Notes: generated by a model not told the origin, from the letters alone. 64,000 nucleotides of DNA from Hyphomicrobium sp. (GCA_022843145.1 JALHOF010000008.1:62001-126000); one strand, 5' to 3'. Positions 7,997-17,310 are shown, counted from the first letter of the stretch. A program made the numbers and translations.

Positions 7997-8887
7997 TTAG
8001 TTGGCCGATGACCCAGCGGCGGCCGGGCCAGCCGGGGCGCCCTTTGCCGGTGCGTCTCCCTGACTTCCTTCGGACACAGCCGCCTTTTCGTCAGCGGTTC
8101 TTTCCGGGATCGAGCCCGTCTCCATGTTGGCGCCGGTCGGGACCGGAACGCTCGCCGCCCGGCTACCGGGACGATAAAGACCGAACCATTTGTCGCGCGG
8201 CAACATCCGGCTTTGCAGATCCGCCCACAGAGATCGCGATCCGATGCCATTGACAAAGGTCGTCGTCGGCGGCGTAGCGACCAGGGCCAAGACCAGAGCC
8301 GCCGCCATTCCCGCCGACGCCTGCGGATATCGTTTGTCGAAAAACTTCACCGCCGTTCCGAACGACGACTTCACGCGCACGTCCATCACGTCGACGGAGT
8401 AGATCTCATCGAGGATGAGGTGGGTCATGAAGCCGATGAACATGAACCCAGCGCCGAGCCACGCCACGCCCTCATGCCGTCCAAGCACGTGGTACAGGAT
8501 GACGGCGGTTGCCGCTGCACTGAATGCAGCCGCCAGGATCGAATGCCAGACGCCGCGATGGATGGCCATCCGGTGAAAGATGGCGTGTAGTCCATATCTG
8601 ACCGCGACCAGGGTTCCGAGCCACAAAATCAGCATCTCTGCTACGGAATACTTGTGTGCGAAGTTGAATAGAACAGCAAAAGAGAAGAATACGCCAAGTC
8701 CAGCGAACATCGCCTTGCTTGGACGCGAGTCCTTGAGGTCGATATCCGGCAGGACCGAGCCAAGGACGCCGGCCAGCGTCACCGCAAGGAGATTTTCCGG
8801 CGCCACCACATCGGCGGCGAGCGTGACCACCGCGAGCGCGCCCGACACGACGGTCCCGACCGCGATATGCGTGGTGAAATTGGCCAT
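7997..8887 (-). CDS. YdjM-type inner-membrane protein (putative metal-dependent hydrolase)
   Basis: 296 residues. The N-terminus (NFTTHIAVGTVVSG, GSVLPDIDLKDS) and the later HRGVWHSILAA and THLILDEI motifs match the YdjM/LexA-regulated membrane hydrolase family (PF04307). Conserved His and Asp residues there could bind a metal. Five or so membrane segments lie in the first 190 residues. The last 60 residues are a low-complexity tail rich in Ala, Pro and Gly. The enzymatic activity of this family is not well established, so the name is a family label. It converges with the TetR gene at 7342. Confidence 0.82.
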   Translation of the reverse strand: MANFTTHIAVGTVVSGALAVVTLAADVVAPENLLAVTLAGVLGSVLPDIDLKDSRPSKAMFAGLGVFFSFAVLFNFAHKYSVAEMLILWLGTLVAVRYGLHAIFHRMAIHRGVWHSILAAAFSAAATAVILYHVLGRHEGVAWLGAGFMFIGFMTHLILDEIYSVDVMDVRVKSSFGTAVKFFDKRYPQASAGMAAALVLALVATPPTTTFVNGIGSRSLWADLQSRMLPRDKWFGLYRPGSRAASVPVPTGANMETGSIPERTADEKAAVSEGSQGDAPAKGAPAGPAAAGSSAN

Positions 8888-9135
8888 GTCAGCCCCCTTA
8901 ACGACCCAGCTCCCCAGACGGAGCGGTCTCCAGTACCGGCAATAAAACCGAGGTCAGAGTACCGGGGCAGGAAACGGCGCAGCCCACGAGATGCCCCCCC
9001 CACCGAACCATCAGATTCGCCACCGCGATGCGAGGCATCAACCCGCGAAGCCTGTGGAAGAGTTGGTGCTGTGTTGCATGGGTGTGTCCCGCGCCGCGGC
9101 TGGCCTGACGCGCCTGGCTGTGGCACCTAGCGTCA

Positions 9136-10086
9136 ATGACCCATCCAGGTGGCGCACCGAATTCGACCCGACCCGCACGTACCACGGACGAAGCCGTCCA
9201 GTGGACGGCGACGATGAGCATTGTCGTCGCCGTGGTGGTGATGGCGACAAAGTACCTCGCCTATCACGTCACCGGCAGCGTCGCGCTCTACTCCGACGCG
9301 CTCGAAAGCATCGCCAACATTCTAACCGCGCTTGCCGCGATGATCGCGATCAAGATCAGCGTCGCGCCCGCCGACAGCAAACACCCGTTCGGCCACCACA
9401 AGGCCGAGTACTTTTCGGCGGTTCTCGAGGGCGTACTGATCGTCGTCGCCGCGATCCTGGTCCTGCAGGCGGCCTACGACGCCGTGTTGCAGCCGCGCCA
9501 GATCGAGCAACCCGCGCTTGGCCTCGCCATCAACATCGCGGCGGGCTTTCTCAATGCTGGCTGGGCGTGGCATCTGATCCGCAAGGGCGGTGCCTGGCGC
9601 TCTCCGGCCCTCGTCGCCGACGGCTGGCATCTGGTCAGCGACGTCGTCACCTCGGTCGGCGTCGTCGTCGGTCTCGCCATCGCCACCATCACCGGCTGGA
9701 CCATCCTCGATCCGTTGCTCGCGGCCATCGTCGCGCTCAACATTCTCTGGAGCGGCTACCGTATCATGCGGGGCTCGTTGTCGAGCCTGCTCGACGAGGC
9801 CGCCGGGCCCGAGATCGAGGCGCGGATCCGCCGCGCGATTGCCGAAGGCGGCGGCGGCGCACTTGAGGCACACGACATCCGGACGCGTCATGCCGGCCGC
9901 GCAACCTTCATCGAGTTCCACCTCGTCGTGCCAGGTGCGATGACGGTTCAGGACGCGCATGCGATCTGCGATCGTCTCGAAGCCGCCATCGGGCAGGCCG
10001 TCGACGGCGCCCGCACGGTGATCCACGTCGAGCCCGAGGAGAAAGCGAAACGGCACCGCCCTGAGGGCGATGCCGTCGTCCTGTAG
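9136..10086 (+). CDS. Cation diffusion facilitator (metal efflux)
   Basis: 316-residue member of the CDF family, which exports divalent metals such as Zn or Fe in exchange for protons. Six membrane segments fill residues 25-215, and a cytoplasmic ferredoxin-like domain follows (about 220-305). The TM5 metal site is visible as H165-x3-D169 (GWHLVSDV). In TM2 the motif is YSDALES, with D54 but Ser at the usual fourth position (D-x3-D in YiiP), which is a known variant pattern in this clade. HPFGHHKAEY is the conserved cytosolic loop. The start has no clear ribosome-binding site. Substrate cannot be decided from sequence. Confidence 0.9.
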   Translation: MTHPGGAPNSTRPARTTDEAVQWTATMSIVVAVVVMATKYLAYHVTGSVALYSDALESIANILTALAAMIAIKISVAPADSKHPFGHHKAEYFSAVLEGVLIVVAAILVLQAAYDAVLQPRQIEQPALGLAINIAAGFLNAGWAWHLIRKGGAWRSPALVADGWHLVSDVVTSVGVVVGLAIATITGWTILDPLLAAIVALNILWSGYRIMRGSLSSLLDEAAGPEIEARIRRAIAEGGGGALEAHDIRTRHAGRATFIEFHLVVPGAMTVQDAHAICDRLEAAIGQAVDGARTVIHVEPEEKAKRHRPEGDAVVL

Positions 10087-10102
10087 CCGAGCAGAGACAG
10101 GA

Positions 10103-10588
10103 CTACTCCTTGAAGCCGTAGGCCGGAATGCCCTGCTCGTTGTCGTAGTACTTGAACGGCAGGAACTTGCCGCTCATCGTCATCTTGACGCGATCGCCCT
10201 TCTCGTTCGGCAGACGCTCCATTTTCAGGTCGAAGTCGATCGCCGACATGATGCCGTCGCCAAACTCCTCTTCGATCAGCGCCTTCCACGCCGGGCCGTT
10301 GACCAGCACCATCTCATAGAACCTGTAGATCAGCGGGTCGGTCGGCGGCATGGACGTGCCGGTACCGCGATACGGCACCTCGTTGAGCATGCGCTCTTCC
10401 ATCTCCGTCAATCCAAACAGCTTCGCGGCCTTGGCGGCCAGCGGCTTCACAAGCTTGTGCTGGCCGAGCAGCGCGCCGATCACGAGCACCTCGCTCATGC
10501 CGCCGATCTCGCCGCAGATGTAGGCCCACGTCCACCCCTTCTCGCGCTTGATGTCGAGGATCTTTTCTGTGAGATCGGCGCGCTTCAT
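10103..10588 (-). CDS. cynS: Cyanase (cyanate hydratase)
   Basis: Converts cyanate and bicarbonate to ammonia and CO2. The 161-residue length is close to that of E. coli CynS (156). The catalytic triad is present with the correct spacing: R89 and E92 (IYRFYEMVL) and S115 (DGIMSAIDFD). The N-terminus is the helical bundle, the C-terminus the strand-rich active-site region (GKFLPFKYY). It is the last gene of a long minus-strand operon. Its start overlaps the stop of the ABC ATPase gene by 4 bp, so translation is coupled. It is probably made together with an importer for cyanate or a related anion. Confidence 0.97.
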   Translation of the reverse strand: MKRADLTEKILDIKREKGWTWAYICGEIGGMSEVLVIGALLGQHKLVKPLAAKAAKLFGLTEMEERMLNEVPYRGTGTSMPPTDPLIYRFYEMVLVNGPAWKALIEEEFGDGIMSAIDFDLKMERLPNEKGDRVKMTMSGKFLPFKYYDNEQGIPAYGFKE

Positions 10589-11541
10589 GTCGTTCTTCTC
10601 CTTTGGGCTTGCGTAAAAACCTGTTGGGTTGCCTGGGCCTGTTCAGCGCCAGCCGCGACAGCAACTTGGGCCAGCGTCGCGGGTTCGGGGATAGCGGGAT
10701 TGACGAGCGGCGGATTGCGCGAGTCCCACGGCTTTCCGGCCGCGATTTCGCTGTCGAACGACTTCGACCGCGACACCAGGAAGTCGATGATGTGGTTGCG
10801 CACCGGGTAATAGGCAGGGTGGCGGTGGACGTCGTTGCGCGTGCGGCCCATCGGCAGAGGGTTTGCGACGATTTCGGCAATGCGCGCGCCTGGGCCGTTG
10901 GTCATCAGCACGATCTTGTCGGCAAGGTAGATCGCCTCGTCGACGTCGTGGGTGATCATGAACACGGTCTGCCCGGTCTCGATGCAGATGTTGCGCACCT
11001 CGTCCTGCAACGTGCCGCGCGTCAACGCATCGAGCGCCGAGAACGGCTCGTCCATCAGCAGGATTTTCGGATCGATCGACAGCGCACGCGCGATGCCGAC
11101 GCGTTGCTTCATGCCGCCCGACAGTTGCGCCGGACTGCGATCGGCTGCCGCCTCGAGCCCGACCAGCTTGATCGCCGCCATGGCCTTTGCATTGACCTCG
11201 GCGCGCGACCATCTCGGCCACCGCGACGACACCGCATAGGCGACATTGCCGAGCGCCGTCTTCCAAGGCAGCAGCGCATGGCTCTGGAAAATGACTGCGC
11301 GGTCGAGGGACGGACCCTCGATTGCCTTGCCGTCGACGATCACGACACCCGACGACGGCGCATCGAGGCCGGCGAGAATGTTCAGCACCGTCGTCTTGCC
11401 GCAGCCCGAGTGGCCGATGACGGCGACGAACTCGCCGCGCGACATCGACATCCACAGATCGTCGAAGATTTTCGTCGTGCCGCCGCCCGGCGCGGGATAC
11501 TCACGCGAGATGCCTTCGATCGAGATGTAACGGTCTTGCAT
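10585..11541 (-). CDS. ABC importer ATPase, nitrate/cyanate/taurine type
   Basis: 318-residue ATP-binding subunit. Walker A GHSGCGKT at 43-50, signature LSGGMKQ at 140-146, Walker B LLMDEP at 161-166 and the switch histidine in MITHDVDEA are all intact. Sequence character (SREYPAPGG, AVIFQSHALLPW) places it with NrtD/CynD/SsuB/TauB ATPases. The C-terminal about 60 residues are an Ala/Gln-rich extension. It overlaps cynS by 4 bp and follows the permease with a 3-bp gap, so the three are one unit. Cyanate as substrate is inferred from the cynS linkage. Confidence 0.93.
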   Translation of the reverse strand: MQDRYISIEGISREYPAPGGGTTKIFDDLWMSMSRGEFVAVIGHSGCGKTTVLNILAGLDAPSSGVVIVDGKAIEGPSLDRAVIFQSHALLPWKTALGNVAYAVSSRWPRWSRAEVNAKAMAAIKLVGLEAAADRSPAQLSGGMKQRVGIARALSIDPKILLMDEPFSALDALTRGTLQDEVRNICIETGQTVFMITHDVDEAIYLADKIVLMTNGPGARIAEIVANPLPMGRTRNDVHRHPAYYPVRNHIIDFLVSRSKSFDSEIAAGKPWDSRNPPLVNPAIPEPATLAQVAVAAGAEQAQATQQVFTQAQRRRTT

Positions 11542-11544
11542 GGA

Positions 11545-12390
11545 TCACTCCGGGAAGGTGACGAAGCGCCCAAGGCGGGCCAGGCCCTGGTCGAGCAGCA
11601 TTCCGACGAACCCGATGACGAGGATCGCGGTGATGACGTTGGTGATCGAGAGATTGTTCCACTCGTTCCAGACGAAGTAGCCGATGCCGGTGCCGCCGAC
11701 GAGCATCTCCGCCGCGACGATGACGAGCCACGCGATGCCGATCGAGATGCGCATACCCGTGACGATGGTCGGCGCGGCGGCAGGAAGAATGACGGTGAAC
11801 GCCTTGCGCAAGGGCCCGACCTCGAGTGTGCGCGCGACGTTGATCCATTCCTTGCGGACATTGGCGACACCGAATGCGGTGTTGATCAGCATCGGCCAGA
11901 TCGAGCAGATGAAGATGACGAAGATCGCGGAGGTGCCGCTGTCCTTGATCGTGTAGAGCGCGAGCGGCATCCAGGCCAAGGGCGAGATCGGCTTCAGAAC
12001 CTGGATGAACGGGTCGAGTGCGCGGCTCATCAGCGGCGACATTCCGATCAAGAACCCGACCGGAATGGCCACCGCCATGGCGAGAAGATAGCCGGCCATC
12101 ACCCGCATGATCGAATGGCCGAGTTGCAGACCGAGGCCGACGTCATTGGTGCCGCGCACGTAGAACGGGTCCTTGATGTGACCCCATAGCGTGGCGCCGA
12201 CGTCGAGCGGCCCCGGCATTGCGGATTTGCCCTGCGTGGCGGTGATGCCCATGAGCTTGGCGTATTCGGGGTCCATCGCCTGACCGCTGCCGCCGCCTGT
12301 CACGGCGAGGTGCCAGACCAGGAGGAACGTCACGAGGATCAGGGCCGAGACGAGGCTGGCGCGGACTTCGATCGATTGCGTCATGGGCAT
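11545..12390 (-). CDS. ABC importer permease, nitrate/cyanate type
   Basis: 281-residue inner-membrane permease of the NrtB/SsuC/TauC class. About six membrane segments are predicted. The cytoplasmic EAA-like loop that contacts the ATPase is visible as EWINVARTLEVGPLRKAF. A hydrophilic periplasmic insert of roughly 50 residues follows the first membrane segment, as in NrtB-like permeases. The gene is flanked closely by the ATPase (3-bp gap) and the binding protein (21-bp gap). Confidence 0.92.
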   Translation of the reverse strand: MPMTQSIEVRASLVSALILVTFLLVWHLAVTGGGSGQAMDPEYAKLMGITATQGKSAMPGPLDVGATLWGHIKDPFYVRGTNDVGLGLQLGHSIMRVMAGYLLAMAVAIPVGFLIGMSPLMSRALDPFIQVLKPISPLAWMPLALYTIKDSGTSAIFVIFICSIWPMLINTAFGVANVRKEWINVARTLEVGPLRKAFTVILPAAAPTIVTGMRISIGIAWLVIVAAEMLVGGTGIGYFVWNEWNNLSITNVITAILVIGFVGMLLDQGLARLGRFVTFPE

Positions 12391-12411
12391 CTCCTTGGGC
12401 GTCGCCGCCGA

Positions 12412-13809
12412 TCAGGTGCTGCGCTTGATGGCGAAGCTATCGAGATATTCCTTGGGCTTCGACGGATCGAAGGTCTTGCCCATCACCGCGAACGTCTTGG
12501 TGCTGGCCGTGGGCGGTGTGAGGCCGGCTTCCTTCATCAGTCGCACGGCGTCGGTCTGCAGGAACACTTCCTTCGCGATGCCCTGATAATCGACGTCGCC
12601 TTTCAATTGTCCCCAGCGCTTCATCTGCGTCAGCATCCACACCGCGAAGCTCTCCCAGGGGAACGGATCGAACGTCACGCGGTTCGGATCCTTCTTCACC
12701 TCTCCGAGCCCGTCCGCGTACGTGCCCGTCAGCACCTGCTCGAGCACGGTCACCGGGGCGTTGAGATAGTTGGCCGGCGCGATGGCCTCCGCGATTTGCT
12801 TCCGGTTCTCGGCTTTCGATGCGAACGCCGCCGCCTCGATGATCGAACGCAACAGCGCGCCGTAGGAGTTGGGCGACTCGGTCACGAACGCCTTGCTGGC
12901 GGCGAACGCACAGCACGGATGCCCGTCCCAGATCTCCTTCGACAGGATGTGGTTGAAGCCGACGCCGTCGAAGATCGCGCGCTGGCAGATGTTGTCCGGT
13001 GCTAGGAAGCCGTCGATGTTCTCGGCGCGAAGGTTCGCCACCATTTCCGGCGGCGGCACCGAACGCAGCTGCACGTCGGTATCGGGATCGAGCCCGTGTT
13101 CGGCGAGGTAGTAGCGCAACAGATAGTTGTGCATCGAATAGTCGAACGGGATCGCGAACTTGAAGCCTTTCCACTGCTTCGGATCGCGCTTGTCCTTGTG
13201 CTTCATCGCGAGCGTGATCGCCTGGCCGTTGACGTTTTCGATCGCGGGAACCGTGAACGGCACCGCCGTCGAGCCCAATCCCAGCGAGATCGCGAGGGGC
13301 ATCGGCGACAGCATATGCGCCGCGTCGTATTCCTTGTTCAGCGTCTTGTCGCGAATGACAGCCCAGCCGGCCGTCTTGACGACTTCGACGTTGAGGCCCT
13401 GTTTCGAATAGAAGCCCATCGGATGCGCCATGATGATCGGCGTGGCGCAGGTGATCGGAATGAAGCCGACTTTCAGGTCCTTCTTCTCGGGCACCCCGCC
13501 TGCGGCAAGCGCGTCCGCGGCTGTCAGGATCGGGAATACTTGGGCAATGGCGGCGGCGGCAGTTGTCGCCCCCACAGCCTTGATGAAGGCGCGTCGCTGC
13601 ACGGGATTGGGAAACACCGCGCGCATGAGGCCCGCTTCAACGACGCGCCGAACGCGGGCATCCTCGCCTGCCTTGAGGAACTCGGCTTCGGCCTTGGCGC
13701 GTGACACCGCCGCGTCGTGTTCGGCTTGCGTCGAGTGAGCGCCGCAGCTGCAACCACACCGCTTCGTGGCTTTGCCTTCGGTGTCGAAGGGATTGTCGAA
13801 TGTTGACAT
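12412..13809 (-). CDS. Nitrate/cyanate-type ABC substrate-binding protein (NrtA/CmpA-like)
   Basis: 465 residues. A twin-arginine signal is present but unusually far in: R72-R73 in QRRAFIKAVG followed by an Ala-rich segment. The preceding 70 residues are hydrophilic and begin with a cysteine cluster (C18, C20, C22 in KRCGCSCG). The binding domain starts about residue 110 (KVGFIPITCATPIIMA) and matches NrtA/CmpA/ThiY-type anion-binding proteins. The folded protein would be exported by Tat; whether the extension is removed or retained is unknown. The gene leads the transporter block. It is preceded by a rhodanese gene 92 bp upstream on the same strand. Confidence 0.88.
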   Translation of the reverse strand: MSTFDNPFDTEGKATKRCGCSCGAHSTQAEHDAAVSRAKAEAEFLKAGEDARVRRVVEAGLMRAVFPNPVQRRAFIKAVGATTAAAAIAQVFPILTAADALAAGGVPEKKDLKVGFIPITCATPIIMAHPMGFYSKQGLNVEVVKTAGWAVIRDKTLNKEYDAAHMLSPMPLAISLGLGSTAVPFTVPAIENVNGQAITLAMKHKDKRDPKQWKGFKFAIPFDYSMHNYLLRYYLAEHGLDPDTDVQLRSVPPPEMVANLRAENIDGFLAPDNICQRAIFDGVGFNHILSKEIWDGHPCCAFAASKAFVTESPNSYGALLRSIIEAAAFASKAENRKQIAEAIAPANYLNAPVTVLEQVLTGTYADGLGEVKKDPNRVTFDPFPWESFAVWMLTQMKRWGQLKGDVDYQGIAKEVFLQTDAVRLMKEAGLTPPTASTKTFAVMGKTFDPSKPKEYLDSFAIKRST

Positions 13810-13901
13810 GTCTTGCTCCTTGCTTGACGCGTGGATGAATCGTCTTTTGGCTCGTCGTCGTCAGGCTGACTTCGTAGCGGTGTGGCGCATTGGCAGTGGC
13901 G

Positions 13902-14789
13902 TCAGGCGGCGACCGATTTTCCTGTCACCGGCACCATTCCGAACCCGCCCTCCTCGATCGGCAAGGCCGGGTCGCGCGACCATTCGTTCCACGAGCCGAA
14001 GTAGATGCGGACGTCCTTCACCCCGGCCTCTTTCAAGGCGACGAATGTGTTGGAGGCGCGCGCTCCCTTGAAGCAGTAGAGGTAGACGGGCGTATCGGGC
14101 GTGATGCCGACCGTCGCGCACTCGCCGAGGATCTCGGCCCGCGACTTGAACTGCTGCCCGTCGCCGCCCGGCTTCATCATGCGATACCACTCGATCCACA
14201 CCGCGCTCGGCAGGCGGCCCTTGCGCGGACAGAAATCGCGGCCGTACGGCGACGAACTTTCCCCGATCCACTCGTCGACATCGCGCACGTCGAGCTTGGC
14301 GACCGACGGGTCGGCGATCGCGGCCAGCATTCCGTCACGATCGACCATGAGCGCCGACGCCGCCGGGTCGATCGGAAACACGCGTGCGACCGGGCTCGGC
14401 ACCGCCGTCGAGGTCGGCAGCCCCTTGGCCGTCCAGGCCGATAAACCGCCGTGCAGGATCTTGGCTGAGGGATATCCGAGATACTTGAGCAGGAAATAGC
14501 CGCGGCAGGATTGGCCGAAGCCCGTGCTCATCGATTGCTCGTAGATGATTGCCGTTTCTGCGCCGCCGAGACCGGCCGAGCCGAAGGCAGCGGCGAATTT
14601 CTTGTTCAACTCCGTCATGCCCTCCGGCGTCGAGGTTGCGAGATACGTGAAGATCTCGTGGAGATTGACGGCGCCGGGGATATGTCCGGCGGCGTAGCTC
14701 TTCGGATCGCGCGTGTCGATGATGACGGCCTTACCTGTCGCGGCGAGCGCGGAAAGCTCTTCGGGGGTGATGAGCACGGTGTCAGTCAT
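13902..14789 (-). CDS. Two-domain rhodanese (thiosulfate/3-mercaptopyruvate sulfurtransferase)
   Basis: 295 residues from ATG 14789 (MTDTVLITPEEL). Two rhodanese modules are visible: DTRDPKSYAAGHIPGAVN at 25-43 and DVRDVDEWIG at 167-176. The catalytic cysteine is C239 in the loop CFKGAR, ending with the conserved Arg. This loop is neither the CRKGVT of classical rhodanese nor the CGSGVT of mercaptopyruvate transferase, so the donor is uncertain. Such enzymes move sulfane sulfur to cyanide, making thiocyanate, or to thiols. In an operon with cyanase and an anion importer, a role in cyanide or thiocyanate metabolism is plausible but inferred. Confidence 0.9.
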   Translation of the reverse strand: MTDTVLITPEELSALAATGKAVIIDTRDPKSYAAGHIPGAVNLHEIFTYLATSTPEGMTELNKKFAAAFGSAGLGGAETAIIYEQSMSTGFGQSCRGYFLLKYLGYPSAKILHGGLSAWTAKGLPTSTAVPSPVARVFPIDPAASALMVDRDGMLAAIADPSVAKLDVRDVDEWIGESSSPYGRDFCPRKGRLPSAVWIEWYRMMKPGGDGQQFKSRAEILGECATVGITPDTPVYLYCFKGARASNTFVALKEAGVKDVRIYFGSWNEWSRDPALPIEEGGFGMVPVTGKSVAA

Positions 14790-14900
14790 GGCAAGCCTCA
14801 CTGATGAGAGTTGGAATGGACTCAGGCGTTCGTGTTCGTGTCGTCCCTTCTCGTTCCGTCTGCACGTCTGGTTCTGGTGCGGCACTTCTCCTTCATCGAC

Positions 14901-16100
14901 TCAACCTGATTGCGTAACGGGTGCGGGGGCGGCATCGCGCGCGGTCTCATCGGCGATGCGGCGGCGGGCGAGCATGTGAGCGCGGGCATTGTCGATCGCG
15001 TCGACCGCGACCAACTTGCCCGCACGGCGATACTCGACGGAAAACGGCCCTTCTCCGGGTGTGCCGTCGATCGACACCGCGTCAGCGGCGTCGAAGAGGC
15101 CCGCGATCTGCAGCTTGGTGCGGTACTGATCCGACCAGAACCACGGCACGGGATCGTGCGCGACCGGGTGGCCAGCGAGCGTCGCGCCGACGCATTTCGC
15201 CTGGTCGATGGCGTTCTGCACGCTCTCGATACGAACGCTGCGGCCATAGCGGCGGCTCGGAAATCGCGCGCAGTCGCCACACGCGAAGATGTTCGGCGCC
15301 GACGTGCGGCCGTGCGCGTCGACCAGAATACCGTCGCCCGTCGCAATGCCCGCGTCGTGCGCGGCCTCGACGTTCGGCAGCGCGCCGATGGCCAGCAGCA
15401 CGGCGTCGGCCGGGATGGTGCGGCCGCTTGCAAGCAAGACGCCCGTCACGACGCCATCACCTGCCAGACCCGCAACCCGCGCGTTGGTGACGATCTCGAC
15501 GCCATGCGCGCGATGCAGTGCGTCGAAGTACTGCGAGACCGGAACCGACGTAACGCGCTTCAGCAGGCGATCCTCGGCCTCGACGATGGTGACGGCCTTG
15601 CCCATCTCGCGCAGCACGGCCGCCACTTCGAGACCAATGTAGCCGCCGCCGACAATAACGAAGCGATCCATTCCGCACGCCGCCGGCCGCAAGGCTTCGA
15701 CGTCCGCGATGCTGCGCAGTGCGAACACGTTGCCGAGGTCGCGCCCAGGGACTGACGGTATGCGCGGCCGTGTTCCGGTGGCGATGACGAGGGCGTCGTA
15801 CGCGACGTCTTCGCCGTCCGTGGTCTCGATCCTGCCGGCGCGCAGGTCGATGCGGCCCGCGCGCACGCCGAGCCGCAGGTCGATGTCGCGATCCGCATAG
15901 AACGCCGGCGGCTTCAGGTGCAGCCGCTCGCACTCGATGGCGCCTTTCAAAAACGCCTTCGACAACGGCGGGCGCTGATAAGGCGGGTGCGGCTCGTCGC
16001 CGAGCATCGTCACGCCGCCCTGGAAGCCCTCGTCACGCAGCGTGGCGGCGACTTGCACTCCCGCCTGCCCAGCCCCGAGAATGACCACCCGATCGCTCAT
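14901..16100 (-). CDS. FAD-dependent NAD(P)H oxidoreductase (ferredoxin/rubredoxin reductase-like)
   Basis: 399 residues from ATG 16100 (MSDRVVILGAGQAG). An FAD-binding Rossmann motif (GAGQAG) is at the N-terminus. The PYQRPPLSKAFLKG segment is typical of ferredoxin reductase components of oxygenases. An NAD-binding GGGYIGLEVAA follows near residue 155, with the second FAD motif NIFACGDCA near 285. The C-terminal domain (PWFWSDQY) fits the same family. These enzymes feed electrons to monooxygenases or oxygenases. Its gap to the adjacent acyl-CoA-dehydrogenase-like gene is only 5 bp, so it may be the electron donor for that flavoprotein. Confidence 0.92.
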   Translation of the reverse strand: MSDRVVILGAGQAGVQVAATLRDEGFQGGVTMLGDEPHPPYQRPPLSKAFLKGAIECERLHLKPPAFYADRDIDLRLGVRAGRIDLRAGRIETTDGEDVAYDALVIATGTRPRIPSVPGRDLGNVFALRSIADVEALRPAACGMDRFVIVGGGYIGLEVAAVLREMGKAVTIVEAEDRLLKRVTSVPVSQYFDALHRAHGVEIVTNARVAGLAGDGVVTGVLLASGRTIPADAVLLAIGALPNVEAAHDAGIATGDGILVDAHGRTSAPNIFACGDCARFPSRRYGRSVRIESVQNAIDQAKCVGATLAGHPVAHDPVPWFWSDQYRTKLQIAGLFDAADAVSIDGTPGEGPFSVEYRRAGKLVAVDAIDNARAHMLARRRIADETARDAAPAPVTQSG

Positions 16101-16105
16101 CGCGC

Positions 16106-17251
16106 TCAATGCCCGCCGCAGGACGACGCACAATCGATGTCGGCCAGCATCTTGCGCAATTGCTTGGTGGCCGGCGTGACAATGGCGACGAAGTACGCCT
16201 CGCGCAGCCGGCGCTGCGCCGCGCCCGTCGAGACGTAGCCGCGCGCGCCCTGATGCAGCATTGCCGCATGAGCCGCCGCCACCGTCGCATCGCCAGCGAT
16301 AAGTCGCGTCTCGAGGACTTCGCGCCAGAAGGCGGTGCTGGTGTCGAACGGCGTTTCGCTAAGTTTCGCGACTTTCGCGCGCATCGCGGCGAGCTTCTCG
16401 CGGAACTGCTCCGGCTGCTCCGGCAAGTATTTGTTGACGTGATGCAACGTGGTCTTCGCCTGCTCCATCAGAGCGATCGCGCCCTCGATCAAGCCGAACG
16501 CCATGCCGGACTGCAGCAGCACGAATCCCGGCCGGATGCGCTTCAAGTAGCCGTCGATCGGATCGGCGACGACGAGATCGTCGGAGATGAACACGTCGCG
16601 CATCTGCACCGAGAACGTGCGCGTGCCGTCAAGCGCCACAAACTGCGTGTTGCTGCCGAGCGTGAGGCCCTCGGAGGCGCACGGAATGATCGCCATGACG
16701 AAATGGCCGGGCTTGTCGTTGAGTTCGAACACGCCGCCGAAGTGGTGATCGGGCCCGAGGTTCGACACCCACGGCAGCACGCCCTTGACGCGGTAACCGC
16801 CCGCGACGCGTGTTCCCTTGAGCCGCAACGGTTCGATGTCGCAGAAGCGCTTCATCGGGTTCGACAGGCCAGTTCCGCCGAGCACCGTTCCGGTCGACAC
16901 CTCCGGCAGCAGCTTGCGTTTCAGACCATCGTTGTCCGAACACGCGATGTACCAGGCTAGCGCGTCCTGACACCACATGCAGAACGCCGTCGACAAGCAA
17001 ACCTCGCCGACCGCCGACATGGCGTCGATCGCCGCGCCGACTCCGGTCCCGCTGTCGGTCGACGGCCCGCCCCACGACACGTGCTGCGCGAAAGCCCCTG
17101 CGCGGCCGAGCTTGCGCATCGCCGCTTCGGGGTACACGCCGTCGCGATCGATTTCGCCGACAATCGGCAGAATATCGCTGCCCGCGATATCCCGCACCTG
17201 ATCCATCAGCGGTGGCGCTGGCTCGGATCGCACCAGGGTCAATGTCGTCAT
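16106..17251 (-). CDS. Acyl-CoA-dehydrogenase-fold flavoprotein, possibly a monooxygenase
   Basis: 381 residues from ATG 17251 (MTTLTLVRSEP). The acyl-CoA dehydrogenase fold is recognisable: an N-terminal helical domain, a middle strand domain (GGTGLSNPMKRF; GYRVKGVLPWVSN) and a C-terminal helical bundle. The usual C-terminal Glu-containing YEG motif is not seen in the corresponding part (AQRRLREAYFVAIVTPATKQL), which argues against a normal acyl-CoA dehydrogenase. Several members of this fold are flavin monooxygenases acting on sulfur or nitrogen compounds. The protein ends with CASSCGGH. It lies between OsmC and the FAD reductase. The substrate is unknown; a small sulfur- or nitrogen-containing compound is my inference. 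Confidence 0.78.
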   Translation of the reverse strand: MTTLTLVRSEPAPPLMDQVRDIAGSDILPIVGEIDRDGVYPEAAMRKLGRAGAFAQHVSWGGPSTDSGTGVGAAIDAMSAVGEVCLSTAFCMWCQDALAWYIACSDNDGLKRKLLPEVSTGTVLGGTGLSNPMKRFCDIEPLRLKGTRVAGGYRVKGVLPWVSNLGPDHHFGGVFELNDKPGHFVMAIIPCASEGLTLGSNTQFVALDGTRTFSVQMRDVFISDDLVVADPIDGYLKRIRPGFVLLQSGMAFGLIEGAIALMEQAKTTLHHVNKYLPEQPEQFREKLAAMRAKVAKLSETPFDTSTAFWREVLETRLIAGDATVAAAHAAMLHQGARGYVSTGAAQRRLREAYFVAIVTPATKQLRKMLADIDCASSCGGH

Positions 17252-17310
17252 GATCGCACTCCGTCGTTGGCAGGCCGTCGTTCTCTGTGACGCGCGGACG
17301 TGAACCGCGC

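Noticed and set aside
10603-12189. 528-codon open frame on the plus strand
   Set aside because: It is antisense to the ABC ATPase and permease genes, whose motifs are intact; the product is rich in Arg, His and Asp, as expected for a shadow of GC-rich coding DNA.
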